Assembly (NCBI GenBank): GCA_022578605.1
Contig: MU394064.1
Span: forward strand, 248,001 to 312,000
DNA from: Camillea tinctor
Lineage: Eukaryota > Ascomycota > Sordariomycetes > Xylariales > Xylariaceae
Direction: 5' to 3'
Length of the DNA stretch: 64,000 bases
Made by a program: the position numbers and the translations under genes. Positions 12,724 through 25,060 of this stretch are shown here, one piece after another (the first letter of the stretch is position 1; each line of letters begins with the position of its first letter). The notes beneath the pieces were generated by a model that saw only the letters and a list, made by a program, of their open reading frames with translations, did not search any database and was not told where the DNA came from.

Positions 12724-14343
12724 CACTCTTGATGCTTGATGGCCCCCAACAGGACGAGGATAACTAGGGTACGCCGGGTGGTACGATTGCGTGTTCCGTT
12801 GATGTAGGGCATGTATGTATAATGCTTCACATTGGGGTACGACGCACTCCAACGTATCTGTAATGAGAAGGCCCTTTTGATTTGATTTTCTTTTTTCTTT
12901 TTTTTTTCTTTCTTCTTCGATTTTTCTTTCTCTCTTTCTCCTCTTTGATACTCGGCTACCTACCTACCTACCTACTTACCCAAGAACCTAGACTAACCTA
13001 ACCTAAGCTAAACTGCTACCAAGCCTACTTACTTACCCTATATAGGAACTAATATTCTACCTGCTACTACCGCCGCTGCTGTTGCCTGCCTTCCCGTTGG
13101 TTCGCTTGCTCGCTTCGTGTGTGTGTTTACCATCTGACTAGAAGTACAATACATGCTACAAGGTTAACAACAGGCCAGCGACCAATCAGCCAGCTGGCTA
13201 CATGCTCCATCCTATCCTGTCCCGATGCCGGATTGATTGACCTATATACACATAGGACCGAAGAATTAAAAAAAAAGAAGAAGAGGGAAAAGTAGAAAAC
13301 CAAAACTCAAGCCCGTTCCTCGTGACGGCGTATTAGTTAAATAGTGGAAAGGAAAATGAAAGAACATGGAGAGAAGAAATACGAGAAGAGAGATCTTGAT
13401 GGCAGTTTGACAAACCCCGTTCTTTTTGACCGATTTTTTTTGTTCCTGCCTTTCCTTGCCTGCCCATGCCACGAGATACATAGATGGATAGATGAATTAA
13501 GGCTAGACCTGTCCTCCACGTCATAGTGCCATAAAAGTAGATATATGACCATAGGGGAAAAAAAACGAAAGATGTATTGAGTCTTCCTTTCCCTCCCCTC
13601 ACTCACTATGCGTCCTGACCAGCCAAACCCCTCCCACCCTACCTTTCCTGCGAATATCCTGAACTAATAATTTTTTTTCTTTTTGGGAGAGTCAAATCCG
13701 GAATGAAGACTTTTTAGACTCCCCAAACTCCACCCAATGTGCCATTGCAATAACTTTTTTTTCTTCGTCAGATCCAGTGAGAAATACCTGGGTCGTAACG
13801 TAAAACGTGATTGTACGTATTGATATAAATTCGGTCATGGTCGTTGAATCGAAACCTCCTTTTAGTTGATTTGCCTTGCCCGCCGTTGATATGCTGCAAC
13901 GCCTTTAACGTAATAACTTTTTTTTGCGGAAAAAAAAAGAACTCGGGATCAGAACACGACCGCCCACCGTGGGTATATGATGTCCGTTGTCTCGCCGATG
14001 TATGCTTTTGAATTTTCGAAATAAAAAGGAAAAAAAGAAAAGGAAAAATAAGAAAATTCAGTCCTCGTTCTGTTGGATTTTCTTCGATATCTTGGTGAAA
14101 AAAAAAAATATGTGCTGGTATTCTGTACCTGCACAACCTCCATTACCACCTTACAACGTAAACCGTACTGCCACCTCGTTTCGCTGGTGAGGGGTATCAT
14201 AATATGGTGTTCTGTTCTTGAGTTTTCCAATCGCGTCCCAAAGCAAGCGGTTCGGTCGTTTCATCGTTACCCAATGGGTCAATTATTATCGGGTTCGTGT
14301 CCGATACTCTTATGCTGATGCTTTGGGGGCATTGGCCGTTCCT

Positions 14344-15872
14344 TCACCTCATGTTGCTCGTGTCAAAGGAGAACTGCGTGGGGAAAGCCATCGACGCACT
14401 CAAACCGAAGGGATCCCAATCCATGGCTGGGTCGAGAAGTTGAGTCATGGAGGGATAACCCTGACCCTGCGTTTGTCCGCTATGCTCGGCGGAGGTCGTC
14501 GACTGCTGCGTAGAGGTCCCGGTCGTGGTGGGCTGCATCGACATACCAGATTGGTGCGCAACCGAGTATGCCGAAGGATAAGGTCCGGGACCTGGGGTGT
14601 CGGGCTCGGGTTCGTCCATCATGTCGGTCGGCGCATCGTACTCCTGTTCTGTACTCACGGGTTAAGCCTAGGACGACAAAGTTCCATTAAAGGGGAAAAG
14701 AAAAGAAACGGGCAAACTTGCCGAGCTGCTGGAAATGATTCTGGAAGGACGGGGTTGGGTAGAAGGCGGGCGGCCGCGGGGCCGAAGCTGGATGCTGTGG
14801 CATCATGGGCTGGCGCGAACCAGCTGCCATACCCGGCATCGGCGCAATCGGCTGCTTCGTGCTGGGAGCCATCGGCGGCCGCATACCGGGGTGTTCTGAG
14901 GTGGTAGGTGAGCTGGTTGACACATGATTCCCGTAGGGAGGTGTAGGGTTAGTAGGAGACGCTGCGTGGGAGGGGGGCGTCGGGCGCGTCTTCGGCGAGG
15001 TAAGAGACTGCTGGAGACCGGCGGGGGGCGGGAGAGAGGGAATGCCGGGCTCTAGCTTGGGAGCAATGCTAGAACCAGACCTGCGAGAGTGGTGGTGTCT
15101 GTTCAGAATCGCTCGCTGTATTGGTGGTGGCTGTACCATATTCTGGGGCATATGAGTTGGACCAAGATTTGGACTGCCAGTTTTGGCACGAAGCTCAGCT
15201 TGAACATCAATACCTAGAGGTAGACGAGTTAGCCTAGGTGAGGAGATACTAGAATGGTCTCGTTTGCTTTACCTTTTTCAAGAAGAATTCGTTCAAGAAG
15301 AGAGTTCTTGTAGCGCAGCATCAGACATTCGTCCGCGGCGCTGCGATGAGCAGCTTGCAGATTCGTCAGGTTGGACTCGTGGACCTTGATGGTGTCCTCG
15401 AGCTGTTTGATGTACTCAGTTCGACGTTCTCTGAACGCCGCCTGAGCCTGGCGGTTTCTCTGCTTGCGCTCTTCGGAGGTCGCATAGATCTGTTGTTTTT
15501 GGTGTAAGCCTTTCGATCCTCGTCCCACATTCAATCTACACCACACACCACATACTACATATTACACACTACACGACAGAGCTCCAAATTTTTTTTTCTT
15601 TACCTGAGGTAATAGGAGTGGGTAGCGCGAAAAAAAAAGTAAAAAAAAAAAAAAAAAAGGACCGAGAACATGACAAAAGACATATAATGCCATAATGATA
15701 AAGTAAAAAGTATTTATCAACTTACAGGCTTGCGCCCACCTTTGCGCTTCACTGGCTGGTTTTCTTGCGGGACTGAGGGGCCATTCTCATTGTCGGGAGT
15801 CGAGGCTAGGGACTCTTCCGAGTCCTCCTTGGTATGATCTTTCTTGTCAATAGACATCTTGTCGTCGGACAT
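14344..15872 (-). CDS. AP-1-like bZIP transcription factor
   Basis: Four exons on the minus strand: 15872-15726, 15489-15273, 15213-14722 and 14648-14344. They sum to 1161 nt, giving 386 residues. Exon 1 encodes an acidic/basic leader MSDDKMSIDKKD... ending KRKGGRKP. Exon 2 carries the basic region with the fungal AP-1 signature NRQAQAAFRERR (about residues 60-75) and the start of a leucine zipper (YIKQLEDTIKVHESNL). Exon 3 is Pro/Ser/Gln-rich; exon 4 is acidic then Gln/Ser/Thr-rich, as in activation domains. It should be a nuclear DNA-binding regulator. I associate the conserved block after the zipper (LMLRYKNSLLERILLEKGIDVQAEL) with fungal proteins annotated Fcr3-like, from memory only. The third intron appears to be a GC-AG intron (CTCG|GCAAGT ... 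TACAG|AA), which keeps the frame. The gene lies isolated between two gene deserts. Confidence 0.88.
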
Positions 15873-16632
15873 GACAATCTCAAGAAGACAGGAGACGGTC
15901 ACCGCTCGGCGGCAAACGCCTCTCAGGACGGGAGAGAAATATGTTGGAGGGGTTGTTAGCTAGGAAAACCCGGACCTCGTCAACGGATAGTGTGTGTGTG
16001 TAAAAAAAAAAAAAAAACTTTGTTATTATGTTATGTGTAAGTGTATAGGATGGAACAACAGCGTGCTGTGACCCCCGAATAATTGGAAGACACTAAATGT
16101 GTACAGCAGTTGAAGCGCGCGCATGCAGCGCTAAATGGCAAGGTACATAATCCGGGGGGAAACCGGGGAACCAGGAGACCGGGACGAGAGAGAGACAGAG
16201 ATCTCTTTGCTCTCGAGTTATGTGATGGTAATGTAAATGTAAATATGTGTAGTAGCTTAATCGAACGGTTCCAGCCCCAAGGCGGAAATGCTCAGTTGGT
16301 CTCGCAGGGTAGAGAAGGGAGACAGATAGACAACGATAAGGAAGTAAATGGACCGTGTGTGTGTGTATGTGTGTGTGTGTGTCAAGTGTTGATGACGAGT
16401 TACGAGTTGTGGTGAAGTAAAAGTAAAGGGAACCCGTTGGTGAGTTTTATGTAATTGAAATGGTCTCGGTGGCTTTTCTAGGAGAGAGAAAAGTCCAGTC
16501 AAATAGTAATTTTCCTTTTTCTTGTACTTGGTATACCTGGTAGGGGGGGTCCTGCATCCAGATTTAGCATAGGGAAAAAAAGCTAGACCACACCCCGCCA
16601 GGGCAAAAGAGAAAAGAAAACGGGCTTGTTTA

Positions 16633-16633
<1 letters not shown>

Positions 16634-16668
<35 letters not shown>
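16634..16668. repeat. GT microsatellite
   Basis: Uninterrupted GT dinucleotides, followed by a long T-rich tract. It lies about 760 nt upstream of the bZIP start codon. Confidence 0.85.
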
Positions 16669-16671
<3 letters not shown>

Positions 16672-19600
16672 GCCCCGGTTTATTTTTTTTATTCTTTTTT
16701 TTATTCTTTTCTTTCTCTTTTACTTTTCTCTTCTTTTTCTTTTTCTTTTGTTTTATTTTCGTTTCTTCTTTTCTTTTCTTTTCGTACCGTTGCTTAATAA
16801 GGCTCTATGTATTGTTCCCTTCTCTCTATTCTTGTAAGTTCCATTATGCGTTGCTGCAAGTATAAGTGTAAGTGTAAGTGCAATGCTGCGTTGTTATAGT
16901 GGTCCCCTTTTTTGGTGTGTTTTCTTTTTCTTTTCTTACCTTTTTCCTCTCTCTCCCCTTAATCACCCTTGTTTTTTTTTTTTTTTTTTCCCTTTTTAGT
17001 CTTATTCTTATTCTTATTTTTTTTTATTTCTTTTTTTGCTGTTGGCTTGCTTGCTGCTGTCAGGTCTCGCTGTCTATTCTCTCCCACCCCTCCTCCTCCT
17101 CCTCCCCCCGGTCCTTTGTGTAGGTTGGTTGCTTTCGTGTCGTTCAAAGTTACCGTGGCCAGCTCCTGTCCTGTCCCGGCGACGGTTAACTCTAGGCACC
17201 TCGAATAGTGAATCAGTTGGTGGATCAGGTGCTACCCGCCGCCTCGATCCAAGCGGGTACTGAACTCTGCTCCAAGGGCCAAGGGGGGGTTTATGGCGGG
17301 GTCGTAAATGCGCGCTGGAAACACTGCACATGTGTAGCGCTGTGAGCACGCTAACCTTACATGTACACTTTCCAACATTGTCAGAAAACGACTCCAGAGC
17401 TACATGTAGGTACCTGTATCAGTAGGAATCTGACAACGAGTCACCCGCTCAGCCCCTTTCTGCATTATTTGCGGCAACACAAAGCCAGTGCCATCGTCAG
17501 GAATAACCGCCACTAGGTACCTAACCAACCTAGGCACTCTGACTGACAACAATAGCATTGGAACCGGAACAACTTCAATATAGAACAAAACAATAATAGA
17601 TGCACGGTGCGTATAACGGAAAATGGACAATAGACAATGTAAAGAGAGACCCCCGGCCCAGATGCCTTCTTCGTCCTTGTCCTCGTTCTCCTCAAAGCTT
17701 CGGAGTGGAGAGTGCGAGGTGCGAGAGAGACCGGTTGTTCGAATAATTCGGAGCTTTCAATCCACCCGGCTGGGTTGAATAATATGCAAGAGGTATTCGA
17801 TACAACCTCAGTAGCCGTTGAGTCCTAGATAGGATTCTCATCGTCTCATCTCATCCCATCTTCCCCTCTCCTCCAAGCATTCTGTATCACATCTCCTCTC
17901 TTTGCCTTGCGTTCCTCTGCTCTGTGACTTATGCGTGCTACTTACCACCTAGTTCAATGGTCTGAGCCGATTAAATTCCGAGATCAAGGGTCCCTGAATA
18001 GCGTGTCTGAGTTACAAGATCTGCTATTCTTTTAGCTCGTAACCGCTACCCATCCGTACCGGAAAGCGGGCTGGGCTAACTACCTAGTAGTATAGTGTAT
18101 GTTAGGCCTTAGGCCTTTTCCAGGACCTTGCTCAAACTTCGTCATCTACTGCTAAGTAGATTTGGTTTCGACCTTCCCTGCTTTTGGTTCGGAACTTTCC
18201 TTGGGCTTAGCAGGGGCCTTCATGAAACACTGCGTGCTGTGCGTGGCAGTTTGCGGCGCTGGAGTTGTCTTGTCCAGCTGCCACGACGCCATAAACTATG
18301 GCTTTGTTAGTTACCCTACTGTCTGTAAACGGCCGCCTCGTAGAATTCTTCAGGCTTCCGTAGGGGCCCCTTGCTCCCCAAGCTACTAGTTGCATGCGCA
18401 ATTTCGGTATATCAAGGCTGGCTAATGATGCTGGACTGGGACTAATGACGATCATGCGGCATTTCGTAGTGCTCAGCTACCTCTCATGCCGACCTCGTGA
18501 CGTTGGCTCGCATTGAAGCTTATAGGCCGGGTATTCGAGCAAAGCTATAAAATAATATGTAGTACTAGCTGTACGGTGAAGTTGCTGTTGGCACCTCTCC
18601 TCTACTGGGTTAAGCGGCCTTTCCCCAAGGTAGTCTTCTAGACGGTACGGTACGGGACAAGCTGGGGTCTCCTAAAGCAACTTTGCTTCTTGATTTCAAT
18701 GGAACGTGGCTGTCATGTTGCCTGGACCAGATCCAATTCGTAGGAACCCATGAATTCGGTAGTTCGCCAACCTAGTGTAGTTTATTGTGTACATACGCAA
18801 TCCACACAATGCTAGTCGGTCCCTGGCAGGAGTGTGGATCAAGAATTTTGTATGTAGTGTAGGTATAGTGTAGCTTGTATCTCGATCCCAAGGCTCAAAT
18901 CCTCTGGCCAATGTGGCGGACCTAGCTATGTAGAGTGTAGTGTATTATTGTTTTGCTTAGAGGTAGGTGTATGAGACTTTAACAACTCCATGGAGAGCAC
19001 ATGACATTACATAGACACGTACTATGAATGTGCTTACTTACCTAGGTAAGTACATACTGGTATGAGATGGGTGACCGCAGCCATCTGGAGCAATGTGCCC
19101 TAGGTATTATCATCATGTCTTAAGACTTGTTTACACTTGGGAGTTATCACAACGTGAAGGGAGAGCGTACAGTGGAAGTTCTACCTGCTCCCCGGGGAGT
19201 CGGAATAGGACGCGATTCGAGGCCAGACTCGCCAGCGGTAACCTGCCCGACTTGCAACTGGATCCGGTAATTCTGGTTCAAGGCTGGGAACTCGGACCAC
19301 CACAATGCCTTTGCTCCCATGGGTTGGCAAACATGGGAAGCCTATTATGGGAAAGGACGTGAGCACCGGCAGGCAGCTGGGAAGGGTTGGATGGATCGGT
19401 CGGTGTACCCGGCGTAACAGGCCAAAGAAGAGCTGCTGGCACCGAGAAGCGGCTTGGATTCCGTTCTGCGTCAGAAAAAATTTGCTTGGTCACCTGGCCT
19501 ACTTAACCTAAGGGCTGGGAATGGAATGGATGAACTGTCTCGTCTCGTCACCAAAGAGCTCCCGTTCATCACCTAAAACCATACACACACACACACACAT

Positions 19601-22532
19601 ATATACTTGGCAACTTAGCTAGGTTAGTAGGTATCGCTAAAGTATCGTGTGTAAGTTGTACAATACGGTACAGTACAATACCTTACCTTACTTACATACC
19701 TACTTACCTATGGATCTCATACAATAGGTACTTGACGTTATGATGGTGCTTTCATAGTAAGCAGATGTCGAGATTCTTTTCTTTTCTATTCCGATACCGT
19801 ATAAGAGAGGGTATTGCTAGACTTCAAGTTGCTAGACTGGATGAGATCAATACTTGCTTCCATGGTTATAAGAAACCATACTACTACATTGCACTGCACT
19901 AATGATCTAGAGGCGAGTGCTATGCTTCCCTTCCTACAAAACGGCAACCTTGGTCCGAGATCGCAAGATGTGACAGCTGGTAAGGTGGATAGGGATAGGT
20001 AGGTAATGGAAGAGGCTGGTGTGGGTGTTTGTGTGGATGTGGTCTGTGTGTGTAAGTGTAAGTGTAAGTGAGAAAAAGCCAAGAGTTGTGTGTGTGGATG
20101 CGGGGATGATAAATTTGCATCTCCGAGGAGACTATGGGGCTCTTTCTGGAAATCTTCTGATTAGGGAAGTCCAAGCGAGCTGCGGGGATGCCTGGACTAA
20201 AGCCCTAGACCAATCAGATGAGACCATCTTTCCTGGTTCAGGCACATCGTCCCCATATCGGAACCGCAATATGGGGACGAGGCGAGGCGGGACTACCACT
20301 AAGAGCATTAGGGTAACAAGGTAGACAAGGGTTTATTAGCGTAGCCTGCATAGGTTACTTCACTATGTACTCTCGTACTTCTTATGTGCATGTCGTTTCG
20401 TCTTAAGGAATTTTTTTTGGCCCCCAATTCTTTCATCAACTTTCACTTACACCTTGCAGCCAAATCGATCCTGTTTCAAAACATCACCACATTTCTGCAG
20501 GTTGGGTTTTCCGTCGCATTGAATCTCATAGACCCTGGGGTCCGGGATCGTAATTATGTATCGGAAACTAAAAGCAGTCATCATTAACCATTACCACCAC
20601 CGCCATCACCACCACAACCACTCCCTCATACCCCTAATACTTCGTACTGAATAGTAGTAACTAAAACTGCGACTAGCTTCAAGATCCGGACGCAAAATTT
20701 TTATAAGTGGTTCTCTCTGCATGCAAAGTCGTCTGTCTGCCAGGTACCATCATATCAATCAATAAATTGTGCCGCAATGCTATGTACTAACCTAACCTAA
20801 CGTTTTCTTGTCGTCTCCGTCAGACGAGCCATCTGCAAGCTGCTCCACTTGGAGCCGACAAGCTTGGCTGCTTGGCCCATCATGTAACCGTACGGCCGTA
20901 TGGAGTACAACAGCGTGGTAGAAAAAAAGCTCCTTTGGCTCCTACCTCATGCACACTTTGCAGTTCTACTACTGTTTGTGGTATCCGACACCATCGTTTT
21001 GGGACTCGGTATGCGCACCCATGTCAGTGCCGGTCATATATCATTGGCTATCCCTCTACCACGCCGTACCAGCGAGTACCATCGACAGAGACGAACTCTT
21101 CTCTCGGGGCGGCGCTTGACGTCTTCTGGAAAATTTCTAGTCTTGTTCCAGACCACCCTCCATTACGACCCATTACGACTCACGTGTGCCAAGCCTGCAA
21201 TCTCGGTCTTTTCTTATACACACCATACAGTAGACAAGACTAAGAACATCGCGATCGTCTGATCCAGCTTGGTGTGAGATGTTGTTATTAGCACCTCTCG
21301 CCTTACGCCAGCCTTGCAGATGAAAGGAACTAACTAGTTAAATATCCCAACCTAGCCCTCACCAGACTACGTATAACAGACCTTGGGATACAAAAAATCT
21401 TTTACGCTCCGCTGACGTTGGCTGTGATATTTCGAAGTGAAGGCCCGATAATCCCACACCCAACAAACTTGCCTCCATGAACAACCAGCCACCACCACTG
21501 TTGAAAGGCTGCTCACGGGATATAATTGGTGACTCCCGTGCCGCCTCGTCTCCTAAGTTGGCGGTGGTGAAATCTGATTTGTCTCGGCCTTGTTCAAGGA
21601 TGTCTTGATGACTTCTTAGCAATATTGACATCCTGATCCCATGTTTGCCTATTTTTGTTATCGGTGTTTGCGAACAGTCGCCAATTCAACCTGATACCCA
21701 CAGGCTGTAGCTTACGAATATTTATACCCCAAATAGCTGACCGAGCTGGGTGCTTCAAAGCAAACAAATTAGTTCTTCTCATCTGCCAATTGACTTCTGA
21801 CCTTGGCGCCAAAGGGGTATTGCGCTTAGAATATATCACGAGCACTAATGAGTTACACCTGCTGTGTATAGGAATGATGTCTTTCCAGCAAACCGTATCG
21901 GAGAGTCCATCTGGTTTTCGATTTCACGCCGGCGGCAAGGAGTGATACGAGCTTGCTATAGAATTATCTAGGCGGCAGTCGGCCGTTTATCCTAAGCGCG
22001 AAACCGACACAGAATTTGCAACAAGGTGGCAAGGACCCTACAGGTCAACCTCAAATTTCAACATTGCTTTTCAGCTCCCTTCTACTTCTAATAGCCGTCC
22101 TCGACGGCCCTCGGCTCCCAATCTAGATGGCAAGCCGTATTGCTTCGCCACACAGTCCCTGGGTGATCGAATCACTTTGGATACTACCTACCATGTGTGA
22201 AAAAAGAAGAAGAGAGCCAGAATGATCACAGACCTCTACTCTTCTGCAACGTACTAGTAAGCTCGCAAATTGCTATTCATCCACATGAGCTGGTTTGATT
22301 CCTATCATCGTGAATGATCGGAACCGCCGGAAAAGAACAACTCATCAAAAGGGGCAAGGGGAGCCCAAGCTCCTGCAGTATAACTGGAGAACGAAAACAA
22401 GAAACAATATGAAATATTTGATATATTTCTCGAGGCAGTATACCGTCCTCGCTCGGGTCACCAATGATCTCTCCTTATTTCTTTCCGCTTTTTGATTCGC
22501 ATCTCCTTTTGTCCATACGGCCGTATCTGTCT

Positions 22533-22538
<6 letters not shown>

Positions 22539-22571
<33 letters not shown>
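22539..22571. repeat. GT microsatellite
   Basis: GT dinucleotide run about 200 nt beyond the stop codon of the epoxide hydrolase gene. Confidence 0.85.
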
Positions 22572-22572
<1 letters not shown>

Positions 22573-22772
22573 CAAATCCTATATTCAAGAAATCAAAAAC
22601 ACGTAGACCCTCTCAACGATCATCGAGAGTTCCATCCAACAAAACGTGATTATTCTCCTGTGCATTAATGCAGGTATTCCTTGTCTCGCTCATACTTCCC
22701 TTCCCCCTCCTTTTTTTTCTCTAACCCCTTCTTCGTAGCTGACAAAGCTATCGGGGCCGAGCTTGGCCTTTT

Positions 22773-24023
22773 TTACGCTGGGTAGCCCGTAGCCCCCTTG
22801 ACGACGCCGAACGCACCCCCGCCCTTGCCGAACATCTCCCTGACGTCGGCGACCAGCTCCTGCGGGCGCTCCCAGGCGGCGAAGTGGCCCCCGCTCTCGT
22901 GGTCCTTCTCGAAGACGACCTCGCCGAGGGTGCGCACCCACGTGCTCGGCAGCACTACGAGATCGGCGGGGAAGTGGCTGTACCCGATCTTGACGCCCGG
23001 GACCCAACCGCGCAGGCGCGCGCGGTCGATCTTGCCCGGCCGCCCGCTGCTGTTGTGCCGCATCTCGTAGTAGATGCGCGCGCTGGCCGCGGGACCGGCA
23101 GCGCTGAACCAGTACACGCTCACCCAGCTGCACACCTCGTCGTCCGTCCACGCGTACCCGTCGGTCCAGTCCCGCAGCTTCTCGTACACCCACGCCAGCA
23201 GCGCCGCGGGGCTGTCGGCTAGCCCGTACCCGAGCGTCTGCGGCCTCGTCGACTGGAGCAGGTTGTACCCCCGCCCCTCGGCCTCGAACCACTTCGTGCG
23301 GGCGACGCCGCGGCGCTCGCGCGCGGAGGCGGGGCGGAGTGCGTACTCGAGCGCCAGGAAGGGGTGCGAGAGGAAGGAGGGCGCGTCCGCGCTGTCCATG
23401 TTGAGGTGCGTGGCGACGCAGGAGCCGGGGTACAGGATGGACATCGTCCGGCTGATGTGGCACCCCCAGTCGCCGCCCTGGGTCACGTACTGGGCGTACC
23501 CGAGGCGCTGCATCAGTTTGTGCAGCGTCTCGGCGTACTGCTCGAGCGCGAACCCGCGCTCGCGCGGCGCGGCCGAGAAGCCGAAGTTGGGCAGCGAGGG
23601 CGCCACGACGTCGAAGGCCGGAGCTGCCCCTTCTTCCTCTTCTTCTCCTCCTCCCGAGGTCAGCGGCCCGATGATCTTGTAGACTTCCTGCACGTGCCCC
23701 GGCCACCCGTGGATGAAGAGCAGGGGGATCGCGCCCGCGACCCCGCTGCGCACGTGGATGAAGTGGATGGACAGCGGCTCGAACCCGTCGCACTGGATCT
23801 CCGTGGTGAATTGCGGGAGTGTGTTGAGCTCGGCTTCGGCTTTGCGCCAGTCGTGCTTCTCCTGCCAGTGCTTGGTCAGCCGCTTCATGTCGGCGAGGGG
23901 CACGCCCATGTCCCACCCCGCGCCGTCGAGCTCGTCGGGGAACTTGGTGAGGGAGAGGCGCAGCTTGAGGTCGTTGATCCGCTCATCGTCGATGGCGATG
24001 GTGTAGGGTTTGATTTCCGCCAT
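22773..24023 (-). CDS. epoxide hydrolase, alpha/beta-hydrolase fold
   Basis: A single intronless frame from ATG at 24023 gives 416 residues, close to the roughly 400 of fungal soluble epoxide hydrolases. An N-terminal EHN-type region (about 1-95) precedes the hydrolase fold. Visible motifs are the oxyanion-hole HGWPG (105-109), the nucleophile Asp in GGDWG (about 185), a lid with several Tyr, and the catalytic His in ESGGHFAAW (about 380). The enzyme should open epoxides to vicinal diols by an Asp-ester mechanism, for detoxification or in secondary metabolism. No signal peptide is evident, so it is probably cytosolic. The frame stays open 33 codons upstream, but MAEIKPY is the better start because the EHN region begins there. 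A Glu/Gly insert lies at about 125-133. Neighbours give no pathway clue. Confidence 0.92.
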   Translation of the reverse strand: MAEIKPYTIAIDDERINDLKLRLSLTKFPDELDGAGWDMGVPLADMKRLTKHWQEKHDWRKAEAELNTLPQFTTEIQCDGFEPLSIHFIHVRSGVAGAIPLLFIHGWPGHVQEVYKIIGPLTSGGGEEEEEGAAPAFDVVAPSLPNFGFSAAPRERGFALEQYAETLHKLMQRLGYAQYVTQGGDWGCHISRTMSILYPGSCVATHLNMDSADAPSFLSHPFLALEYALRPASARERRGVARTKWFEAEGRGYNLLQSTRPQTLGYGLADSPAALLAWVYEKLRDWTDGYAWTDDEVCSWVSVYWFSAAGPAASARIYYEMRHNSSGRPGKIDRARLRGWVPGVKIGYSHFPADLVVLPSTWVRTLGEVVFEKDHESGGHFAAWERPQELVADVREMFGKGGGAFGVVKGATGYPA

Positions 24024-25060
24024 ACCTGCTAGGTTAGTGATCAGGGGTAGGTTGTAATACGACGCAATAGGACGAGGTATGATGCGATGAGATACCCCTA
24101 GGTAAGGATCTAACCTGTTCAACTAAATATGATCTCTTGAGAGTTGTTGATTTCCAACTCGGACCAGTTTTTAGGCAATTGGGATACTTTCACTCTTTAT
24201 ACACTCGTCTTCCAATAGCGAACTGCTCGATCTGCTATTTACCTGCCCTTGCCTGCCGAAGGTCATCCGGAAGCTTGCAGCGACTATTCGGAATAATTAA
24301 TTCATGACGTGTAGGGCGCAGGATTGCTACGGTCCTATGCGTCCTCTACAACAGGGCGCATAGCGGGCGGGCAACTGATTGGTTGATACTCCCATTCTCT
24401 ATAGGCCGCAAAGGCTCGCAGTTGTTTGATCTAATGCGGAGTCGTGGCGGGTTAATGTCCGTTATCTGAGCTTGCTGTTGGGTTGGAGATATTTATTTCT
24501 GTGCGTATAGACCTATATAGGTAAGGATGTTATGATCATGTTAGTAGACATTGACGTATATTTTGGCTAGTATGCTTCATCTTGAGATAGCTGTTAAAGG
24601 GTAAATTAGTATTTGTAGGTATCGGGAGAGATGAATTGGATAATATAATTGGATTGGCACCAGCTTCAGTTTTATCGATAGAGGGAGAAATGGATTGGAT
24701 TGGATAGAAAGACATGCGTACATGACAATTGGGTGGATTGACAGGGGTAATTCGTAAACTTAGACGTTAAGGGCAAATCGGATAAGCTTTGGACCAATCA
24801 AAACCATAAGCCATCAATTAAGTGGAGATGAAATCAAGCCTCTGTTTACATATCTCCAGAGAAACAAAACACAGACGCCTCCTTTCCCTTTCTTTTGCAT
24901 TCCGTTGTTGATTAAACAATCCTCCACCCCCGCGCGTCATACGTGACATCACCCTCGATCTCCTGCATCTTTTAAACTAGTGCTGGTCATAATCGAGAGC
25001 GCGTCTGAGTTATCTTTGAATTTACTTTATCCAGGTTTGAATTTGCCGTTGCTGTTCACC
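24024..25060. other. divergent promoter region between the epoxide hydrolase and the KEN-box gene
   Basis: About 1.0 kb between two genes read away from each other. A/T-rich, with repeated ATTGG/CCAAT-like words (for example near 24384, 24637, 24697 and 24795) that could be CCAAT boxes. No coding sequence seen. Confidence 0.5.

Larger units (their letters stand above)
8580..14343. other. gene-poor tract and 3' flank of the bZIP gene
   Basis: About 5.8 kb. The 8.6-10.4 kb part is richer in GC and has overlapping open frames on both strands, but these translate simple repeats and show no family signature. Simple repeats: GGAT units at about 10051-10079, GGGAT units at about 10115-10138, TACCC units at 12691-12723, CCTA units near 12957-12975. 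The 13.7-14.3 kb end is the likely 3' untranslated side of the bZIP gene. Confidence 0.5.
15873..22772. other. 6.9-kb gene desert upstream of the bZIP gene
   Basis: The right part of this tract follows the 3' end of the epoxide hydrolase gene; the left part is the bZIP promoter side. Open frames up to 123 codons (for example 20872-21243) lack family signatures and overlap in several frames. Contents: GT microsatellites at about 16350-16382, 16634-16668 and 22539-22571, T-rich tracts at 16.7-17.0 kb, and GTGTAA hexamers at about 16860 and 20050. No tRNA or transposon protein seen. Confidence 0.5.

Noticed and set aside
19060..19105. 5S-rRNA-like GATGGGTGACC box
   Set aside because: Only the box-C-like word matches; the rest of a 5S gene is absent on both sides.
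20872..21262. Two overlapping plus-strand frames of about 120 codons
   Set aside because: Open in two frames at once, low conservation-like texture, and no start context, splice pattern or motif.
22690..24032. Long frames of 408 and 222 codons over the epoxide hydrolase
   Set aside because: High GC at third positions removes stops in the other frames. They have Arg/Ala-rich shadow composition; the hydrolase frame alone has catalytic motifs.
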